Assembly (NCBI GenBank): GCA_963970005.1
Contig: CAXAMN010021584.1
Span: forward strand, 2,468,566 to 2,532,565
DNA length: 64,000 nt
DNA from: Durusdinium trenchii
Lineage: Eukaryota; Sar; Dinophyceae; Suessiales; Symbiodiniaceae
Direction: 5' to 3'
The position numbers and the translations under genes were made by a program. Below the pieces are notes generated by a model, which had not been told where the DNA came from, did no database searches, and saw only the letters and a program-made list of their open reading frames with translations. Positions 1-13,422 of this stretch are shown in pieces. The first letter of the stretch is position 1, and each line of letters opens with the position of its first letter.

Positions 1-3000
1 ACCATGAGAGTAGAAGCTGGCCTCTTAACGAATGTTCTTCTTGAATTGCTAGGGCTTCAAGCTTCTCGGAGCCCCGACCGCCTTGTCTCTCGCTGTCCGA
101 TGAAATGCCGCCTGCATCCTGAAGCAGAGACAGGCGGCGTTTCAGCGGTCTGGTAGCCCCAAGAGTTCAATGGATTCAATGGGTGGCGGGCCACTGGCCA
201 CTGGCGGGAAGAAGAAAGAAAGAATTTGACCAAGCGTCCGGCCAAAACGAACATCTGAAGTATGATGTCGAAAAACGATTGAACAAAAAGATTCCAAGCA
301 CTGCGCAGTCTATTTCGGTAGGTTCTCCTTCCAGGACGATGCGTCTGCTTCTGCTTTCCGAATGTCAAGAAATAGATAGTCCAGGCCCGATGTCCTAAAG
401 AAAAACTCCGGGATTATCTGCAGGAAAGAGAAACTCGAGCTAACTTTCCGGTGAGGCAATTGTTCTTGGGTATGTAGAATTGTTGCTTTTGCACCGGGTA
501 AACGACCACTTGTAAATGTGTGGCCTCTTCCTCTGTAGCTTTTTCTGGGGTCCTGCGCACCCATGCTTGGCTTGTTCCCCTTTCCAATCCGTTCATATCC
601 TTTTCAGACCCCTATATACCTGACCTGTTCCGCGCCTGCCCCGGTACGCGCGCCCGGAACAGGCGCCATGCCTCTGTGAAAACAGCGTGTGGTCGAGGAA
701 GAGCTCACCGAACCAAGCTCCTGATGTGACCTGAACGTCCGCCGCCGACAGGTCCTTCCGTGTGGTCCGACCAGCAACGTGTCGCTGACGGATGAATGGG
801 TTGGTTTCCGGGATGTCTTCCGGGGTTCGTCCAGTGAAGTTGAAACAAGTCCATATCGATCCTCAATGAGAAAGAGGATCCGTAGAAGACGAGCTTCCCC
901 TGCTTTCCTGCGGACGACTCTTCGGGGGAGTGAGGCCAAGTGGCCACCAGGATCTGCTTGAACTTCATCTCCTTACAGACCCTCCGATAGGAGCAGCCCT
1001 TCCAGTAGATCCTGTGGATGGAGTGGGAGGAGGAACGGTGTGAAAGACAGGACTTTCCATGTGGAAGCTTCTGAAAAAAACAAAAAAATAAACATCACAG
1101 GATGCAAAAGTCAGCTTGTGCTCGAAAAAAGGGTATCTTGTTGTATTTCTCTCGGAGTCGATCACATAAGAGTGCGTTCTGACAGGAAAACTGTAATGGT
1201 TCGTGGTACTTTCTAAAAATCCACCCCTTTATGCCTATGAAAGGGCTTGCCCTTCACCCATATCACCAGATGTCAATGGTGAACATGGAGGAGAACAGGG
1301 AGATCAAGCGAATGGCACTTGGCAAGCCCTGCTTGCAGAAGAACCAGCGAGGTAAGCCCTTGTGAGGGGTGTTGTAATCCAAGAATCATGGGTTAAATCC
1401 AAAGTACAACCAGGACCCTATGTCAGAACCATGCACCATGTCAAAAGGCATGCCTTTTTGAGGCCGGGGGGTGTCGGACAGTGGTCATTTGCCCAAACTG
1501 ATCAGGTCTCATGCTACCAAGCTTCTTCAGATGTTCCAGATCTCTCATCTTCACCTGGAACAAGCGCAAAGAAGAATCCCCCAAACACGTTTCCACAGTG
1601 GTGACCTGACCCACCGTCTGGCTCCGGGAAAGAATCTGTGGAACATCCCAGACATCCCAGACATCAACACGTGTCCCAAACATGGTTCTAGTGGCCTTCG
1701 AGTGGCCTTCTAGCTCTGAAATCGATCCATTCATCGACGAGATGGAACCGGGGCTCAGTAGTCGGACATCGGTGGAGGAATCCGAACCGATGCGGCGCTT
1801 CGTTGAAGCCGTCCCCGGACCCCCTTCTGCCGGTGCTGAAGAGAACAGGAGCGGGAGAGAAGGCAGCTGACTGTAGTCATTCTAGCTTGATGCAAGCGGT
1901 TTCTGGTTGTGATCCTGGGTCAGAAGAAACCAGATGTGAAGGTTTCTGCTGTATCGATGCTCTCTTTTTCGGCATGTCACCCCGAGATCGGGCCCCAGCC
2001 ATCAACTCAGGCTCTTCCGTTCAACACAGAGGCGGGTCCAGGGGCACCGGCACGGCTCACAGGGTCGAGATGGTGCGAACTCGTTCCCCGGTATTCTGTT
2101 TGGGTTTGGGCCCGGTTCAATGGACCGGAAGAATGGAGGATCCGAGATCTCATACCCCTCTCTCTCTCTCCCGGCCTTGGTGCTCAATGGATTGCTCACA
2201 AAATCCTGGACCCTCTCGCGCAGTTTCTGAGGCAGAAAGTCCTCCTGCCATCGGCACAAAGGTGACTTGGCGCCAAACCACTCGCAGCTCCTGGGGTTTC
2301 CCATGTGCGCGAAGAGCCTTCCTGTAAGCCATGCCATCAGCAACGCGCTGGCCAAACCCAGCATCCAGTTGCCTCACTGAGCGATTCGAGCTCCCGGAGC
2401 AGTGGCTTTTGACCTCTGAAGTTGGGGATCTGAATCAAGTCCATGCCGAGGCCTAGGAGGCCCCCAAAAGTCTCCTCAAACCACTGTGAGACTTTTTCAA
2501 CAGATGCGAAAGCATGGTCTTGGTGGTACAGGTAAAGGACTGTGAGCTTGTTCAGCTTGTTTCATTCTTCCCCTCCAGCCGTGGATTTGAGTAGTGAGTA
2601 GTCTCCCACTTCGCAAATTGAAAAGCCACTTAGTCACTTCACCTTTAAATAAAGGAAGCGGACACCACTCCACCAGCGTTTCGGAGAAAACTCGCACCCC
2701 GGCCTATCCCATGGGGCTTAAAGCAAAAGATCAGCCATTGCGGGTCTTTCTTCGATCGCAAGCTGCGCTGCTGCTCCTGCGCGAGGAGAAGGTGAGTCCA
2801 GTGGCCAACTCCGCCGTTTTGGGATCCCGAGCCGGACAGGTTTTTAGCCCAACTGTCCACTTGTTCTTCATCTCTCCCTGTTGAGTGCTGTGTCCCCCAA
2901 TCCTCAAAAGTGGTTGATGGTTAAAGGGTGTTTGACTGACTGGGTAGGGTGGTCCTTTTGCCGACCTGATTTCGTGACACGCCAACCATGAAGTTCCTCA

Positions 3001-5133
3001 CGAGGCAGTTGGGCAGTTGGGTCTATCTTGGTGGATGATGATCAGTCTTGGCCTTGGCTCCAGCCCGAGAATGACCAGTGACCCACAGATTTAGAGTCGG
3101 TTCGAATTCTCGGCTTGAGGGCGTCAGTAGATCCTGAGGAAGGCTATTTCTTGTTGATTGGCTGTTTCCTACGCATGTCCTTTCAAACCTAGAGACAGAA
3201 TAGCTTTGTCACAAAAGACCGAAAAAGCCCAAAAGTGCAGGACCTACCAGTACCTACCAGTACCTCCTCTGCCCTTCTGGCCCGCACCGCAACCCCTCCC
3301 ACGGCCCTTGGGACCACGCCCGGTTTCCCCGGCGCTGGCTGCCTCCAGCTCTCGTTGGAAGGCCCGGAAGCCCGGAGGGTCCACGACCGGATCCTCAAAT
3401 GGATCGGATGGGCCGATGGTGCGGATGGAAGATAGTGGACTCGACTCCTTCCATGACGTATCTTCTCAAAGTTGAAACATTTGAAGCGATTCATCATGTT
3501 CTTCCAGCCCGAAGCTCAACACTTCGGATGTGAACCCACTCTTGCTGGGTGCATGTTCAAGTGGAACCCCTGCAACCAATGTTTTGGTGGTCTTTATATG
3601 TCTTTATTGAGCTTCTACATCTTCTACTGTCTATAAGACCCAAACAAAAAAAACAACACACCCATACAGGGAAAGTTCACCACTTTAAGACTCCGGATGA
3701 CTCCGGCCAATCTCAGCCTTCACGTTCCCGACTTCGCCTGAAAGATCCAGTTGCTCGCTGCAGGGATCGTCGCACTCGCCGCTGCGCTCTCGACCACGTT
3801 CGGCCCAAGGTCGGCGCCGTCCGCGCCGTCGGCGCCGTCGGCCAGCAAGTTCGTCGGAAGAGGAAGGCTCGAAGGGCTCGGTGTCGCACTGGGCGGAGAC
3901 GGGGCAGACACCGAACTCTTCGAGATCCAACTCTTTGAGGCTGATGGGCCAATGGGGAAGTGGAAGTTGGAGCCAAGACTGTGTGCCACTGAGTCCATTT
4001 TCACACATGACATGTCCCTTTCAGCTCTTTTCCTCGCGCCTCGAAACGCTTTCGGCCTCATGCGCTGGCAGCCAACGCTCGCCCCGCGTGGGCCAGGGGC
4101 TTCGGATCAGCACAAAGGCACCGGAGAGACCTCGGCTGTACGAGGCCGAGGCCGCGGCCGCGGAGGATGGTGGAAGGAAGTGCTAGTTGGGACAGATCCA
4201 GTTCTTGGAGTTCCATTGGCTCCAAGACTTCTCCAAATGCTCCAAGGATCAGATTTGGCGGGTACACCCAAGTCAGTGAGAAAATCCGAGTGGGCATTTC
4301 CATGCAGACCTATATATTCAATGACGACCCTGGAGTGTTCTATCATGTCAGAACTGAACATCTTGATCGGGAAAGGTGTGCGTCATCTGCCACTGCTGTT
4401 GTGCATCACCCGTCCCAAACACCTGGCGTTCTCGTCCTCACACTCGCCGATTCCGTGCCGATGGGTCACCCAGCAGCCATAGCCCGAGCAGAGAGATACG
4501 CCGTAAGAGGCTCCAGGAGCAGCGCATGGCATCGGCACCGATGGGAACATCGATGTCTCACATGACGTGTTCTGCGGGGTCGTGTGGGCAGGTGAGAGAA
4601 GATATCTGCATGATCGGCGGGTGCATTTGGAGGGAACACGTTAACGAACTGAATCGACAAGGTTTCATGCGGTGTCCTAACAGCAGGCAGAAGATCCATC
4701 ATGAAAAAACAGATGTGTCATCCTCTTCATATGTGGGGAGGGAATATATGACACAGGCTTAGAAAAGACATTCTTTCAACGACGAGCCTCATAACTTAGG
4801 CTGAGACGTTGGGCTTGTTCATTTCTGTCTGCCTGGTGTCGTCATCTGCACCAGGCCAGTCGAAAACATCTGCAGGCCAAGCTCGGACAGTCAGGTCGGA
4901 GCTCGGACCATGCCAACCGTGTCGCCTTCGACCCGTCGGAACACGGAGACCGATCGACCGGTCGGTATCACGGAGAGTAGACCGGTCGACCGGTCGATGG
5001 AGACGTTGTCGCTCCAAGGAATCCAAGGCTCAAGGAGACCGGTCGTCCCGAAATCGCCGAAATCCAAACACACTCCATCCGGTTGACGAGCACCAGACCG
5101 ACCACCGGTTGGTCGGCCCGATGTCCCGCGCAC
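1..5133. other. No confident gene; low-complexity and intron-like DNA
   Basis: I see no recognisable protein family on either strand. Open frames here are short and overlap one another, as expected by chance in GC-balanced DNA. Two places look slightly more gene-like. One is a minus-strand stretch near 2,170-2,260 with AG|G and GT signals and a charged, helix-like translation. The other is the GGC/GCC-rich tract near 3,810-3,845, which reads as a short Asp-Gly-Ala repeat on the minus strand. Neither is strong enough to call. Confidence 0.5.
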
Positions 5134-5190
5134 CCGCTTGGCTTCGGCCGCCCCGACGATGCGCTGGTATTCATCGAACTCCGCGGTGAC
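5134..5190 (-). CDS. Putative internal coding exon, product unknown
   Basis: The minus strand has an AG|G acceptor just outside 5190 and a GT donor just outside 5134. They enclose exactly 19 codons that read as a soluble, helix-forming peptide (VTAEFDEYQRIVGAAEAKR). The frame is open on both sides for some distance. No family is recognised. It agrees in strand with the better-supported exons at 13-17 kb and may belong to a host gene whose other exons are not identified. Chance occurrence is possible because the exon is so short. Confidence 0.3.
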
Positions 5191-5281
5191 CTCGCAGTCG
5201 TTCTGAGTCAAAGACAAGTCGAAAACCAGTTCAGTTCGCCAGTTCAGTCGGTGCCAGTTCAGTCGGGAGGGAACTGTTCAC

Positions 5282-5314
5282 GAGGGAGGGAGGGAGGGAG
5301 GGAGGGAGGGAGGG
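5282..5314. repeat. (GGGA)n microsatellite
   Basis: About eight uninterrupted copies of the tetranucleotide GAGG/GGGA. It is a pure simple repeat of purines on the plus strand. Confidence 0.95.
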
Positions 5315-7122
5315 AACTTTCCCGCCTAAGGTTTTGGGAGGGTCTGATTGGGCGGGATGGTCCATCCTGAAAAAGGGAGCAAAGACTAGTGAGTCGTGAA
5401 CACGACATGTTCAAAGGAAATCTGAATCCTGGTCGCACCTTTTCCACGGCTCAAGGACGGGGTTCCAAACCCGAAAAAAGAATAATCCAACCGATGAAAT
5501 CCCTGTCGATCGTTGGGGGGTTCGTTGCAATACACGCCGTGGCCAGTTGAAGGACACCGTGTTCACAGTCTCTTCAAGCCAGCTTCTGGGATTCGGCCTC
5601 CTTCCCTTCCCCCGCCGAGCTCCAGGCCTGTACTTTCAGGTCTTCCACTTGATGGAAGGGGCTCCAGTAGGGATCAATGTTATGCCGCGCTGCCGCCCTG
5701 GTGGTGGGGGCTGGCTGATTCAAACAGCAGGTTCTCGTTCGTTGAACGCAAGCTCTTCACGCGTCTTCAGCGGACTCTGGAGGGTTCAATGGAAGTACCT
5801 GGGAAGATGGTGTGGATCATGTCCCATTTTCAAGGGTACAAGCTCAGGTACAGAGGATTGAAACATCCAAAGCTGCATGTGTCTTCCATGATGAAAATGT
5901 GAGTCGATTTGATCGACTGAAGTCGCATCCCGTCGGTCTTCTGTGCCATGTAAACATCATGTCGGTTCTCTTGCAGCCTAGCTGGGCCTAGCTGTTTGAT
6001 CGAACATACATACTGATATGTTTTTTTCCCTCGCAGAATTGTGATCATGGTCAGGCCGATACATGGGGGTGTAGCTCAAATAGGGAAACCTCCCAGCCAT
6101 CGACTTTCTGGAAGAAGGGAAACAGGCCTAATACAGGCCTTGACAAGAAACAAAGCAACAAAGTTATTGGTTGGGTTATTGGTTGGGGGTCTCCCTCTTT
6201 TAACACACACCCACATAGAAATAGCCCGTAGCAACATGTCTTCACACAAAATTCTCGCTACATTGAGGCTATGTACGATCTCCGGTGTTGAAGACTCTCT
6301 CTAGTTTTTTTCATGTCTCACTCCAGAACTTAAAACCCAGAAATCAATGCGTGTTCCTTTTTGCCACTGGTTCAAAGAGCCCTCACGTTGGGGGCAGACC
6401 GACCCGACCATGAGCTTCACTGAAACCGACCGAAACGGCCAGACCGAACCCGCACCCCTGCAGGTTGGAGACCGCATCGCTGCGGGGGTCCACGCGCGCG
6501 AAGATCTGCGTGGAGTGGAGGAGGGTTCCATGGTGGGTTCCAAACACTGTTTGGAGCTTGGGGGGTACAAGAGTTTGGGCTAGTTTGGGATAAATGCCCA
6601 TACCACTAACAGAGAGCTATCCACCAGTGTCCACGATGTTCTTTTGCACAAAAAACAAGAACTGAGGAGTTGACGCATGGATCAGATCGAACAGTTCACG
6701 CATCAAAGTTTGTTGATTTAATCCCAACAATCCATCCACGTCATCTCCAGTTCACGGGGTTGTCACCCCTTAAAGACTGCTGGAATTGATCTGGTTAGAA
6801 ACTTCTGGAAATGGAGGATCAGTGCGGCTCGCCGCAGGCTCGGCAGGGATGGGTTAAAACGCACGAAAACGCTGGATGATCGCTTCCATTTCAACTGCCT
6901 ACCTGGAGAGAACCGAGGACTGGACTTGATGAGAAAAGCCCACCCAATTCCCCAAGGTCCCTTCAGGGAAAAATGGTGTTGATGTAGATAGAGAGAGAGA
7001 GAGGGTAGAGATGAATTGTCTAGAGGCTACAACTATTAACAAGAAGCTACTAGTAACAAAGGGCATCGCTACTAGGAGCAAGGACGCTACTAGTTAAGTT
7101 TCCCTAATCCTGCGTCCAGTTC
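5315..7122. other. No gene seen
   Basis: Only short open frames without family resemblance. There is no simple repeat longer than about 20 bases apart from a (GA)n run near 6,990-7,004. Confidence 0.5.
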
Positions 7123-7146
7123 CTAGTAGCTTAAGTAAGCTACTAG
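7123..7146. repeat. Perfect 11-bp inverted repeat (hairpin)
   Basis: The arms CTAGTAGCTTA and TAAGCTACTAG are exact reverse complements separated by two bases. They sit inside a patch (about 7,015-7,155) in which CTACTAG/CTAGTAG recurs at least five times. It could be the core of a small foldback element. Confidence 0.8.
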
Positions 7147-7611
7147 CTAGGCCTAGCGACCTCCGCGGCCTACCCCCCGCCTGCGGGCTAAAAATAAGGC
7201 TACTGGCTCCAGAAAATGTGAAACCCAAAGGCTGGGCTGTGACCATCTGTTGGCTTCCGCAAAGATGTCTTCACATTGTTTGGAGTTTGGGGTTAGCTTT
7301 TGAGCAAAGTGTGGCTGGAAAAGAGAACTGTACAGCGACAGAACTCTTATGCACCAGGGTCTTCAAGCAGGGTTGCCTTGCAGTGCAACAAAGACACATC
7401 TGGGTAGAAAGGTTCGATGTTATGTTTCTGGCATTTTGCGCATCGGAAGACTGAATCCCGCAGCAGAAACCCTCAAATCGCTTCTAGAAGGGGCTGTACT
7501 TCCCTGCTGTCCAAGATGGAGGATGCTCCAGCGTCAGCCAAGTTGTTGGAAAATCACACAAGCCACTAGTAGCTGGCGCCTACAAGGACAGATCATGGTG
7601 TGTGGTGTCAC

Positions 7612-7855
7612 TGCCTGTGACACTACACAGCTGTTCCACCACGTCCAGCAGTCCAGCAGACTCAAGATTCACCACGTCTTCCACTGATCCTCGGGAAGAC
7701 TCACTCTCACCGGCCTTCCGAGTCAACTCAATCTCATCCTGCTTCAGCTTCTTGATGGCATCAGTGTCCTCCCAAACCTCAGAGCACCGGTCGGCTGGCT
7801 GTATATAGCAGGCGTTCGTTCGGCTGGCCACGCAGGCTGCAGCTCCAAGAACGGG
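7612..7855 (-). CDS. Putative coding exon, product unknown
   Basis: A minus-strand open frame here reads as a balanced, charged protein segment. It includes a run with KKLKQDEIELTRKAGE followed by a leucine/valine-rich helix. This composition is unlike the surrounding frames, which are low-complexity or Arg/Pro-rich. Candidate AG acceptors lie near 7,855. The downstream end is not fixed because the frame simply runs into a stop near 7,580. No family is recognised. An alternative is a chance open frame. Confidence 0.3.
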
Positions 7856-7907
7856 CGGCACGAGCTGAAGGTGGGTTTGGGAAGCCACAAAGGTGCAAAG
7901 TGGAGAG

Positions 7908-7952
7908 AGATAGATATATATAGGTAGATAGATAGATAGATAGATAGATTCA
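7908..7952. repeat. (GATA)n/(TA)n microsatellite
   Basis: GATA repeats with a short TATATA interruption, about seven copies. The repeat lies beside the putative exon at 7.6-7.9 kb and encodes an artefactual Tyr/Ile/Ser-rich stretch in the overlapping minus frame. Confidence 0.9.
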
Positions 7953-8049
7953 AACATCATGGAGAACGGGAGATGGAAAGGGCTTACGTTAGCTTTCACA
8001 GCTGCTGGTGCATGTTGAAGCAAAAATGAGCTGTCGGATCCCACCCAGC

Positions 8050-10140
8050 ACGAGAACTAGATGGGTGTGTATTTTTATAGGGGAGACTTCCAACCAATGG
8101 GTAGACTGGTCTATTTCCCTTCTTCAGCTACACACTCAGATGAATGACATCGAGCTATCCGGTTTTTCCCGCCCCCACTAGGCTTCCCGGACTGGCTGAC
8201 GGAAGCCAACATCCCCCATCTGCGCTCGCTCCTGTGCGGACCCCCCCAGCATCGCGCGCCTCTGGCGCACCTCGGCCCGACCGTCACAGCAAGGAAGACG
8301 AACGCAGCGAAGCCGTATCGCAGCCCTTCTCGTGGACCATAAGTCTTCACTTTGGCTCACCTGTATGATGAAAGGATGTGACAGTCCAAAGAACTATCAA
8401 AACAGTCTTGCTCATCAAATGCGCACCACAAAGTAGCTGACCAAACATCCCAAGTTGCACTTCATTGGAACTGGTTGTACTTTAAAAAACACACACCACC
8501 GAATGGCTTTGCAAAACAGCAAAGCGACTCACCAAGTGCCACTCATGTCACCTGTCTGAACAGAAATATAAAGTTTGAAGGAACACCAATATATACAAAC
8601 TAAAATATAGAAAGAACAAGAAAGAACCAAAAAGACCCTCGCGGAACAGGGCCCCATGCCCCATCCATCAGCTCCTGCTTGGCGAGAGAATTGTTTTGGA
8701 CACCACTTGGCGTTTGTTGAAGAAGTGTTTTTGTCACAGGGAATCTTGATGTTCTGTGACTTAAATGTTTTTTGGGGCGGAAAACTGATGACACTGGATG
8801 GAGGCCTAGCTTGGAGAGGTGTTGAACAAAGTGGCGGTCTGATCTGGGACCTAGGAGTTGTTGGGATTGTATGACACTCATATCAGTGGCAAAGGTTCTA
8901 CTCTCCTGATTGAGGTCTGGGATTTTAATATCACTCAAATGCCAGGGGGAATCAACGGTCGCCCTTCATTGAACGCTCGTGGAGGGCCTGATATCCAAAC
9001 CAAATCCATTGCACCTATGTCGCGGCTCCGAGTTTTACCACCTGGTTCCGCCACTTGACTTACAGTGGTAGGTCCATCTTGCAGATCGTGCAGGTGACAA
9101 GGAAGGGTGGCATTTGGGTTATGGTTTATTAGAGTTTATGACTAACCGAACCAGCTGCCAAACGGCACCCAACCAAACCAACTTCTCAGTCATGAATTCA
9201 TCTTCCCGCAGGGCCTGCAACATCGAGTCTGCAGATCCGCTGGGGCTCACCTAGCAGGTCAAATCAGTTGGAGGTCGCATCGAACGAGCGAGAGCAATTG
9301 GGCACCTCTTGGGACCCCCGCGAACACATCCCGTGAACCACATCGGCTGGTGGACAACCCCGGACTTTGAGTGAGCGAAACAATCTGATGGACTTTGTCA
9401 GCTTCCATGTTCATGAGCCAGAGTGCTGTGAGTTCGTGGGCAGTTTGATTTAGCCTTGTTGCTGTGGGTGTACGCCTTGCATTCATAGGTTGTCCTTTGA
9501 CTTGTTACAGCAGAGGGCATGCAGCCATCATGCAAAAACATGCCAACGAAACTATGCCTTATGGTGGAAGCCAGGTCTGATCAACCTGGTGTACCTGCTA
9601 CATGTCCATGATGAGTGCTCAAAGAAGTCGTCAGCCCTACTTCCATTGAGTCACGAGGCTGGTTAGATGGAGGTAGGTCGGCAGACTTGCACTCGTCGTT
9701 CAACGCTTGAGCTTCGTTCAAAATATTGAACTTGGAGAACTTTGAGATTGGCAACCCCTTTGAGCCTTAGATGGCCACCCACAACTGCGCATTGGATGCC
9801 ATCATGGAAGGTGGTGCACTCAGTACGTAGTAAATCTCAAGTGTGTGTCCTCAGATCAGTTGATTTGGGTTGTAGTTGATCTGCATTAATTGGGATCAGA
9901 TTGTTTTGAACTCTTGCAATAATCCAACTCTGGCATTTGAGAGAGGTGTTTGAACCCCCACTTCTCCGTGCGTTCTTCTCAGTATCTTGCAGCTTGTCAA
10001 TGAGCTCTACATTCTCTGAGTGTGAGGAAATCGCTCAAAAAGGCTACAGTGCTGCTACTGCTGCTAGTACATGGGTCCATGCGCCCGGGAGTACATGGGT
10101 CTTGCATGGGTCTTTGTTCGCCAAGTGGCCCTTCGCCTCG
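8050..10140. other. No gene seen
   Basis: No frame longer than about 115 codons, and none resembles a known family. No tandem repeat is evident. Confidence 0.5.
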
Positions 10141-10146
10141 GATGCA

Positions 10147-10262
10147 ACTAAGTAGGATACATCCTTCTTTTGACTAAGTGGCCTACTTAGTGATGTATCC
10201 TACTAAGTAGTGGCCAACTAGTAGGATCATCCACTAAGTAGGAGGCAACTAGTGGCCAGGTC
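10147..10262. repeat. Foldback sequence built from CTAAGTAGG/CCTACTTAG
   Basis: AGTAGGATACATC near 10,151 is mirrored by its exact reverse complement GATGTATCCTACT near 10,191. The motif CTAAGTAG or its complement recurs about six times across the block, alternating with CTAGT. Repeated complementary arms of this kind suggest a MITE-like or other foldback element. No flanking target duplication was found by eye. Confidence 0.7.
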
Positions 10263-10264
10263 AT

Positions 10265-13100
10265 CATTCTCTTCTACTGTAAGCCTCTCCACCAACCCCC
10301 TCACTCCCTCACTGCGCCTTGGTCTCCTGCATCACCAGCTTGACTGCAGCCTCCTTTGCACAATTGGTCTTCCAAAAAAGCCCGGGGACTTCTCTCCTTT
10401 TCTCTTTTCTTGAAAGAAATATATAGATTTCATGGCCACCCCTCGAATCCAAAGTTGGCACAAAGTTTGATGAGAAAACAAATGACAAGCCCGTCGGCCT
10501 GGCATTCATCGGTAGACCGGTAAACCGATGGGTTTGGGAGACATGCAACGAGTGGTTGGGTGAGGTGTCCACAAACATGTAGATTAGGTGTGTATTCACA
10601 AGATGCACCTACAGACACCTACATGACCCGACTGATCCCTCTTCCCTCAAAAAAGCAGGGGTCAGTCCAGGGAAGCATCCAAACAACCAACACTTCTAAG
10701 CATCTTGACTGTCGGGTCATAATTCGCGCTAGCTTCAAACTATTTCCAAGGTAGAGTGAAGAAAAGGGTGAACAGGTCGGACATATCAAGCAAATCAGAT
10801 TCGCTAGATGTGACAGAGCCCTGAAGGAGCCGTAGACCATGTGGCACGCAACTGATCCGCAGACTCTGTCCGCTTGGAGGATGCCTCTGCTCCCTTTCGA
10901 TTTCCCGGAGCTTCTTGATTGACTCGGAGGGAAGTAGCTGTGGGTCATGGCACCAGGATACCTTGCTTGACCTACCGACGGAAGGGGAGGCTCCAGGTTT
11001 TGACCATCGGCTTCTCAGATTGCAAGAACCTTCTGCCACCCCACGACCAACACGCCAGGTCGAAGGCGGCGGCGCCGCTTCATCCTTCTTGGACGCTCCA
11101 TCCTGGGAGGCCGGGACGAACAAGCTGGGCATGCCCAAAGCCTTTCTCTACCTCTAGTGGTTCCCTGCTCTTGAAGTCCTTTCTCCATCAACTGCGATGT
11201 GGAGCACCTCCTGGCTTTCGATAGTTTTTCTGGTCATGTCTTTTTGAGGAGGTCTTTCAATCTTTCAGCACACACCATGGGCCACCAACCCCCCATTCTC
11301 AGCACCGGCCCACTCAGTCAGTCACTCGGCTCGGCTCTGAGGAACCCGAGCCGATGCCAGGCCCCTCGTCGAAGTGGCGCGGCGAACGCGAGAAGAAGCG
11401 AACGCGAGGCGCAATCTGAAGGGCCTGCGGGGACCGACCGAAGCGCGGAAGAAGCGTGGAGACGTGGGGAAATGAATTGGGCCGTGAGGTGTCGTAGGTG
11501 AAAAGGAGAGTGGCTTGATGTGGTTTGAAACCACAAAATGCTATGGACCGGACTGTCCGGTTGGGTTTTGGTGCAGTATTTGGTCCAAGAAGCAACCCTC
11601 TCAAGATGGAGTCGAGGAGGGTGGATCGCATTTCAAGCACCAGCTGTCTTTCTTGTTGCAAAGTCTGCCCACTCCCCAATCCCGTCCTAACCCTGCGCTG
11701 CTATTTCGCTGCCAGGCTTGCTTTTTTCTGGCGCCGACATGAAGGCCGCTGGGCCTGCCTTTGCAGGCAAGAGTCGTTTGCGACGGCTTTGGAAGGCCTG
11801 CTGAAAAGGAGACGGTGCTGCGGTGCTGCGTCTTCAATTCCATTGGGCCACCCGCAAGATTCCATTCAACTTGAACAGACTAAATGATCACTGAGATGTC
11901 TTCAAGCCTACCCTGGTCCTTCTGAGCCTTCCGAGGTCCGGACTGAGTCGGACCACAGAGCGGACGACAGGACGTGTCACGTGTCGGACCACGAGACCAC
12001 CTCGGATCCTCGGACCTTTTGACCGAGGCTTGCAACCCCTTGCAGACCCGCTGGATGCAGCGATGAATGATGAACATGTTGTTCTTTTTGACGCTGGACT
12101 CGTTTGTCCAACGCTGGGGTCTTACACGTTGTCTCCCGTTTTTTTGTGGTTTCAGCTGCCATGTTGGACTGCAAGGGGGGGTAGAGCTGAAGCGGTGTGG
12201 CCATGAAAAGAGACACACCGAAAAGCAACTGAGGCGTGTCTGGAGTACGGTTCTTGGGCTAAGCCTCTCCTGAAATGGAAGCATCCAAAGGAACTGCTTG
12301 AATCCAAGGTAGACTCCTGCAAGGGAGATAGTTCTTCAGTGAGCTTCTCTTCAAGCTGTCCTGAGGATACTCCGCACATCCAACGCATTCTATCGCGGTG
12401 GGCAGCTCGGTCGAGTCTGGGAGCTGCATGGGTTGCACCAATCCCCGCCGTGCACAGAAATCCGCCAACCACCCCCAAACTCGACACCTGGGCATGTTCA
12501 CTGATACCAACATGATCTTTCACCCCTACTTGCAATGGTCCACATGCACGCAGCTCGACCGTGTCTCTGCCGCTCACATGGAAATGGAGAAGGGCTCCTA
12601 AGTGCAAGTGAGATCAGACTCAGGCGGGGATGGAACTGGTCCACTTGAGAACCAACCAAGTAGGCCGGTAAAATCATGTGATCAAACCGATGACGAAAAG
12701 ATTTACCAACCAAGGCTTCACCTTCACTCTTCCTGAGCCCATTTAGATCGGGCATTGGCAAAACATTTTGGGGGTTCAACCATCGGAGATTGGGGTTTCA
12801 GCACCCTCCACGTCCATCCTCGATTATATAAACGATACAGACAACTGCTGCAGACCATCCACTTGAACCTTGGAACAGGTCAACCCTCGAACAGAGTGGC
12901 ATGCCAAGGTTCATTCTAACAATATCTTACGGTGGCCAAAAGAACTGAGTAAGGCAAAGCGGAGTAAAGCAAAGTAGAAATCTGGTACCGTATGTGGAGA
13001 TCTAGGACCTAGGATGTGATTGTAAGGAATTATATAATTGTCTCTTTTATTCATCAAAACTACTGTAAATAGAGCATAAGAAACCCAGTATTTTTGATGC
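10265..13100. other. No confident gene; one possible exon
   Basis: Mostly non-coding. A minus-strand frame at about 10,790-10,950 has a charged, helix-like translation (IKKLREIEREQRHPPSG) that could be an exon, but splice sites are ambiguous. A second minus-strand candidate near 12,490-12,570 is weaker still. Confidence 0.4.
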
Positions 13101-13105
13101 TGCCC

Positions 13106-13225
13106 TCACGGCAAACGGTACCGCGCCACGTCCTCCTGTTTGCACGCGGAATGGTAATCCCGTGTTTGGACGTCCTCCTTCAGAATGATGATGGTCTTGT
13201 GTGTGACCACCTCCTCTTGGAAGTC
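13106..13225 (-). CDS. Putative terminal exon of a host gene, product unknown
   Basis: The minus strand has an AG|G acceptor at 13,226-13,227 followed by 39 codons and TGA. The reading frame continues exactly (phase 0) from the exon at 13357-13422. The peptide is well mixed and charged (DFQEEVVTHKTIIILKED...), unlike random frames in this region. No family is recognised. It would be the 3' end of a gene lying downstream of, and in the same orientation as, the alpha/beta-hydrolase gene at 16-32 kb. Confidence 0.45.
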   Translation of the reverse strand, partial: DFQEEVVTHKTIIILKEDVQTRDYHSACKQEDVARYRLP

Positions 13226-13356
13226 CTGGAACATGTGGGGAGAAAATGTGTCAAACGAATGGAGAGCAACGGATGTTTGTGTCGAAAATAGAAAGAACAA
13301 ATTGAATTGTGCTCCAGGCCACAGAATAGGACTTCGCTTATAGCATATCAACAAAC

Positions 13357-13422
13357 CTTTTGTGGTGCAGCACAATAAACCGGGCAGTCTTTTGCCAGAG
13401 AAACATGTCCAAACTTCTGGTC
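13357..13422 (-). CDS. Putative internal exon of the same host gene
   Basis: Exactly 22 codons (DQKFGHVSLAKDCPVYCAAP...) lie between an AG|G acceptor and a GT donor (AAAG|GTTTGT) on the minus strand. It joins in frame to the exon at 13106-13225 across a 131-bp intron. The matching phase at both junctions is the main evidence. Function unknown. Confidence 0.45.
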
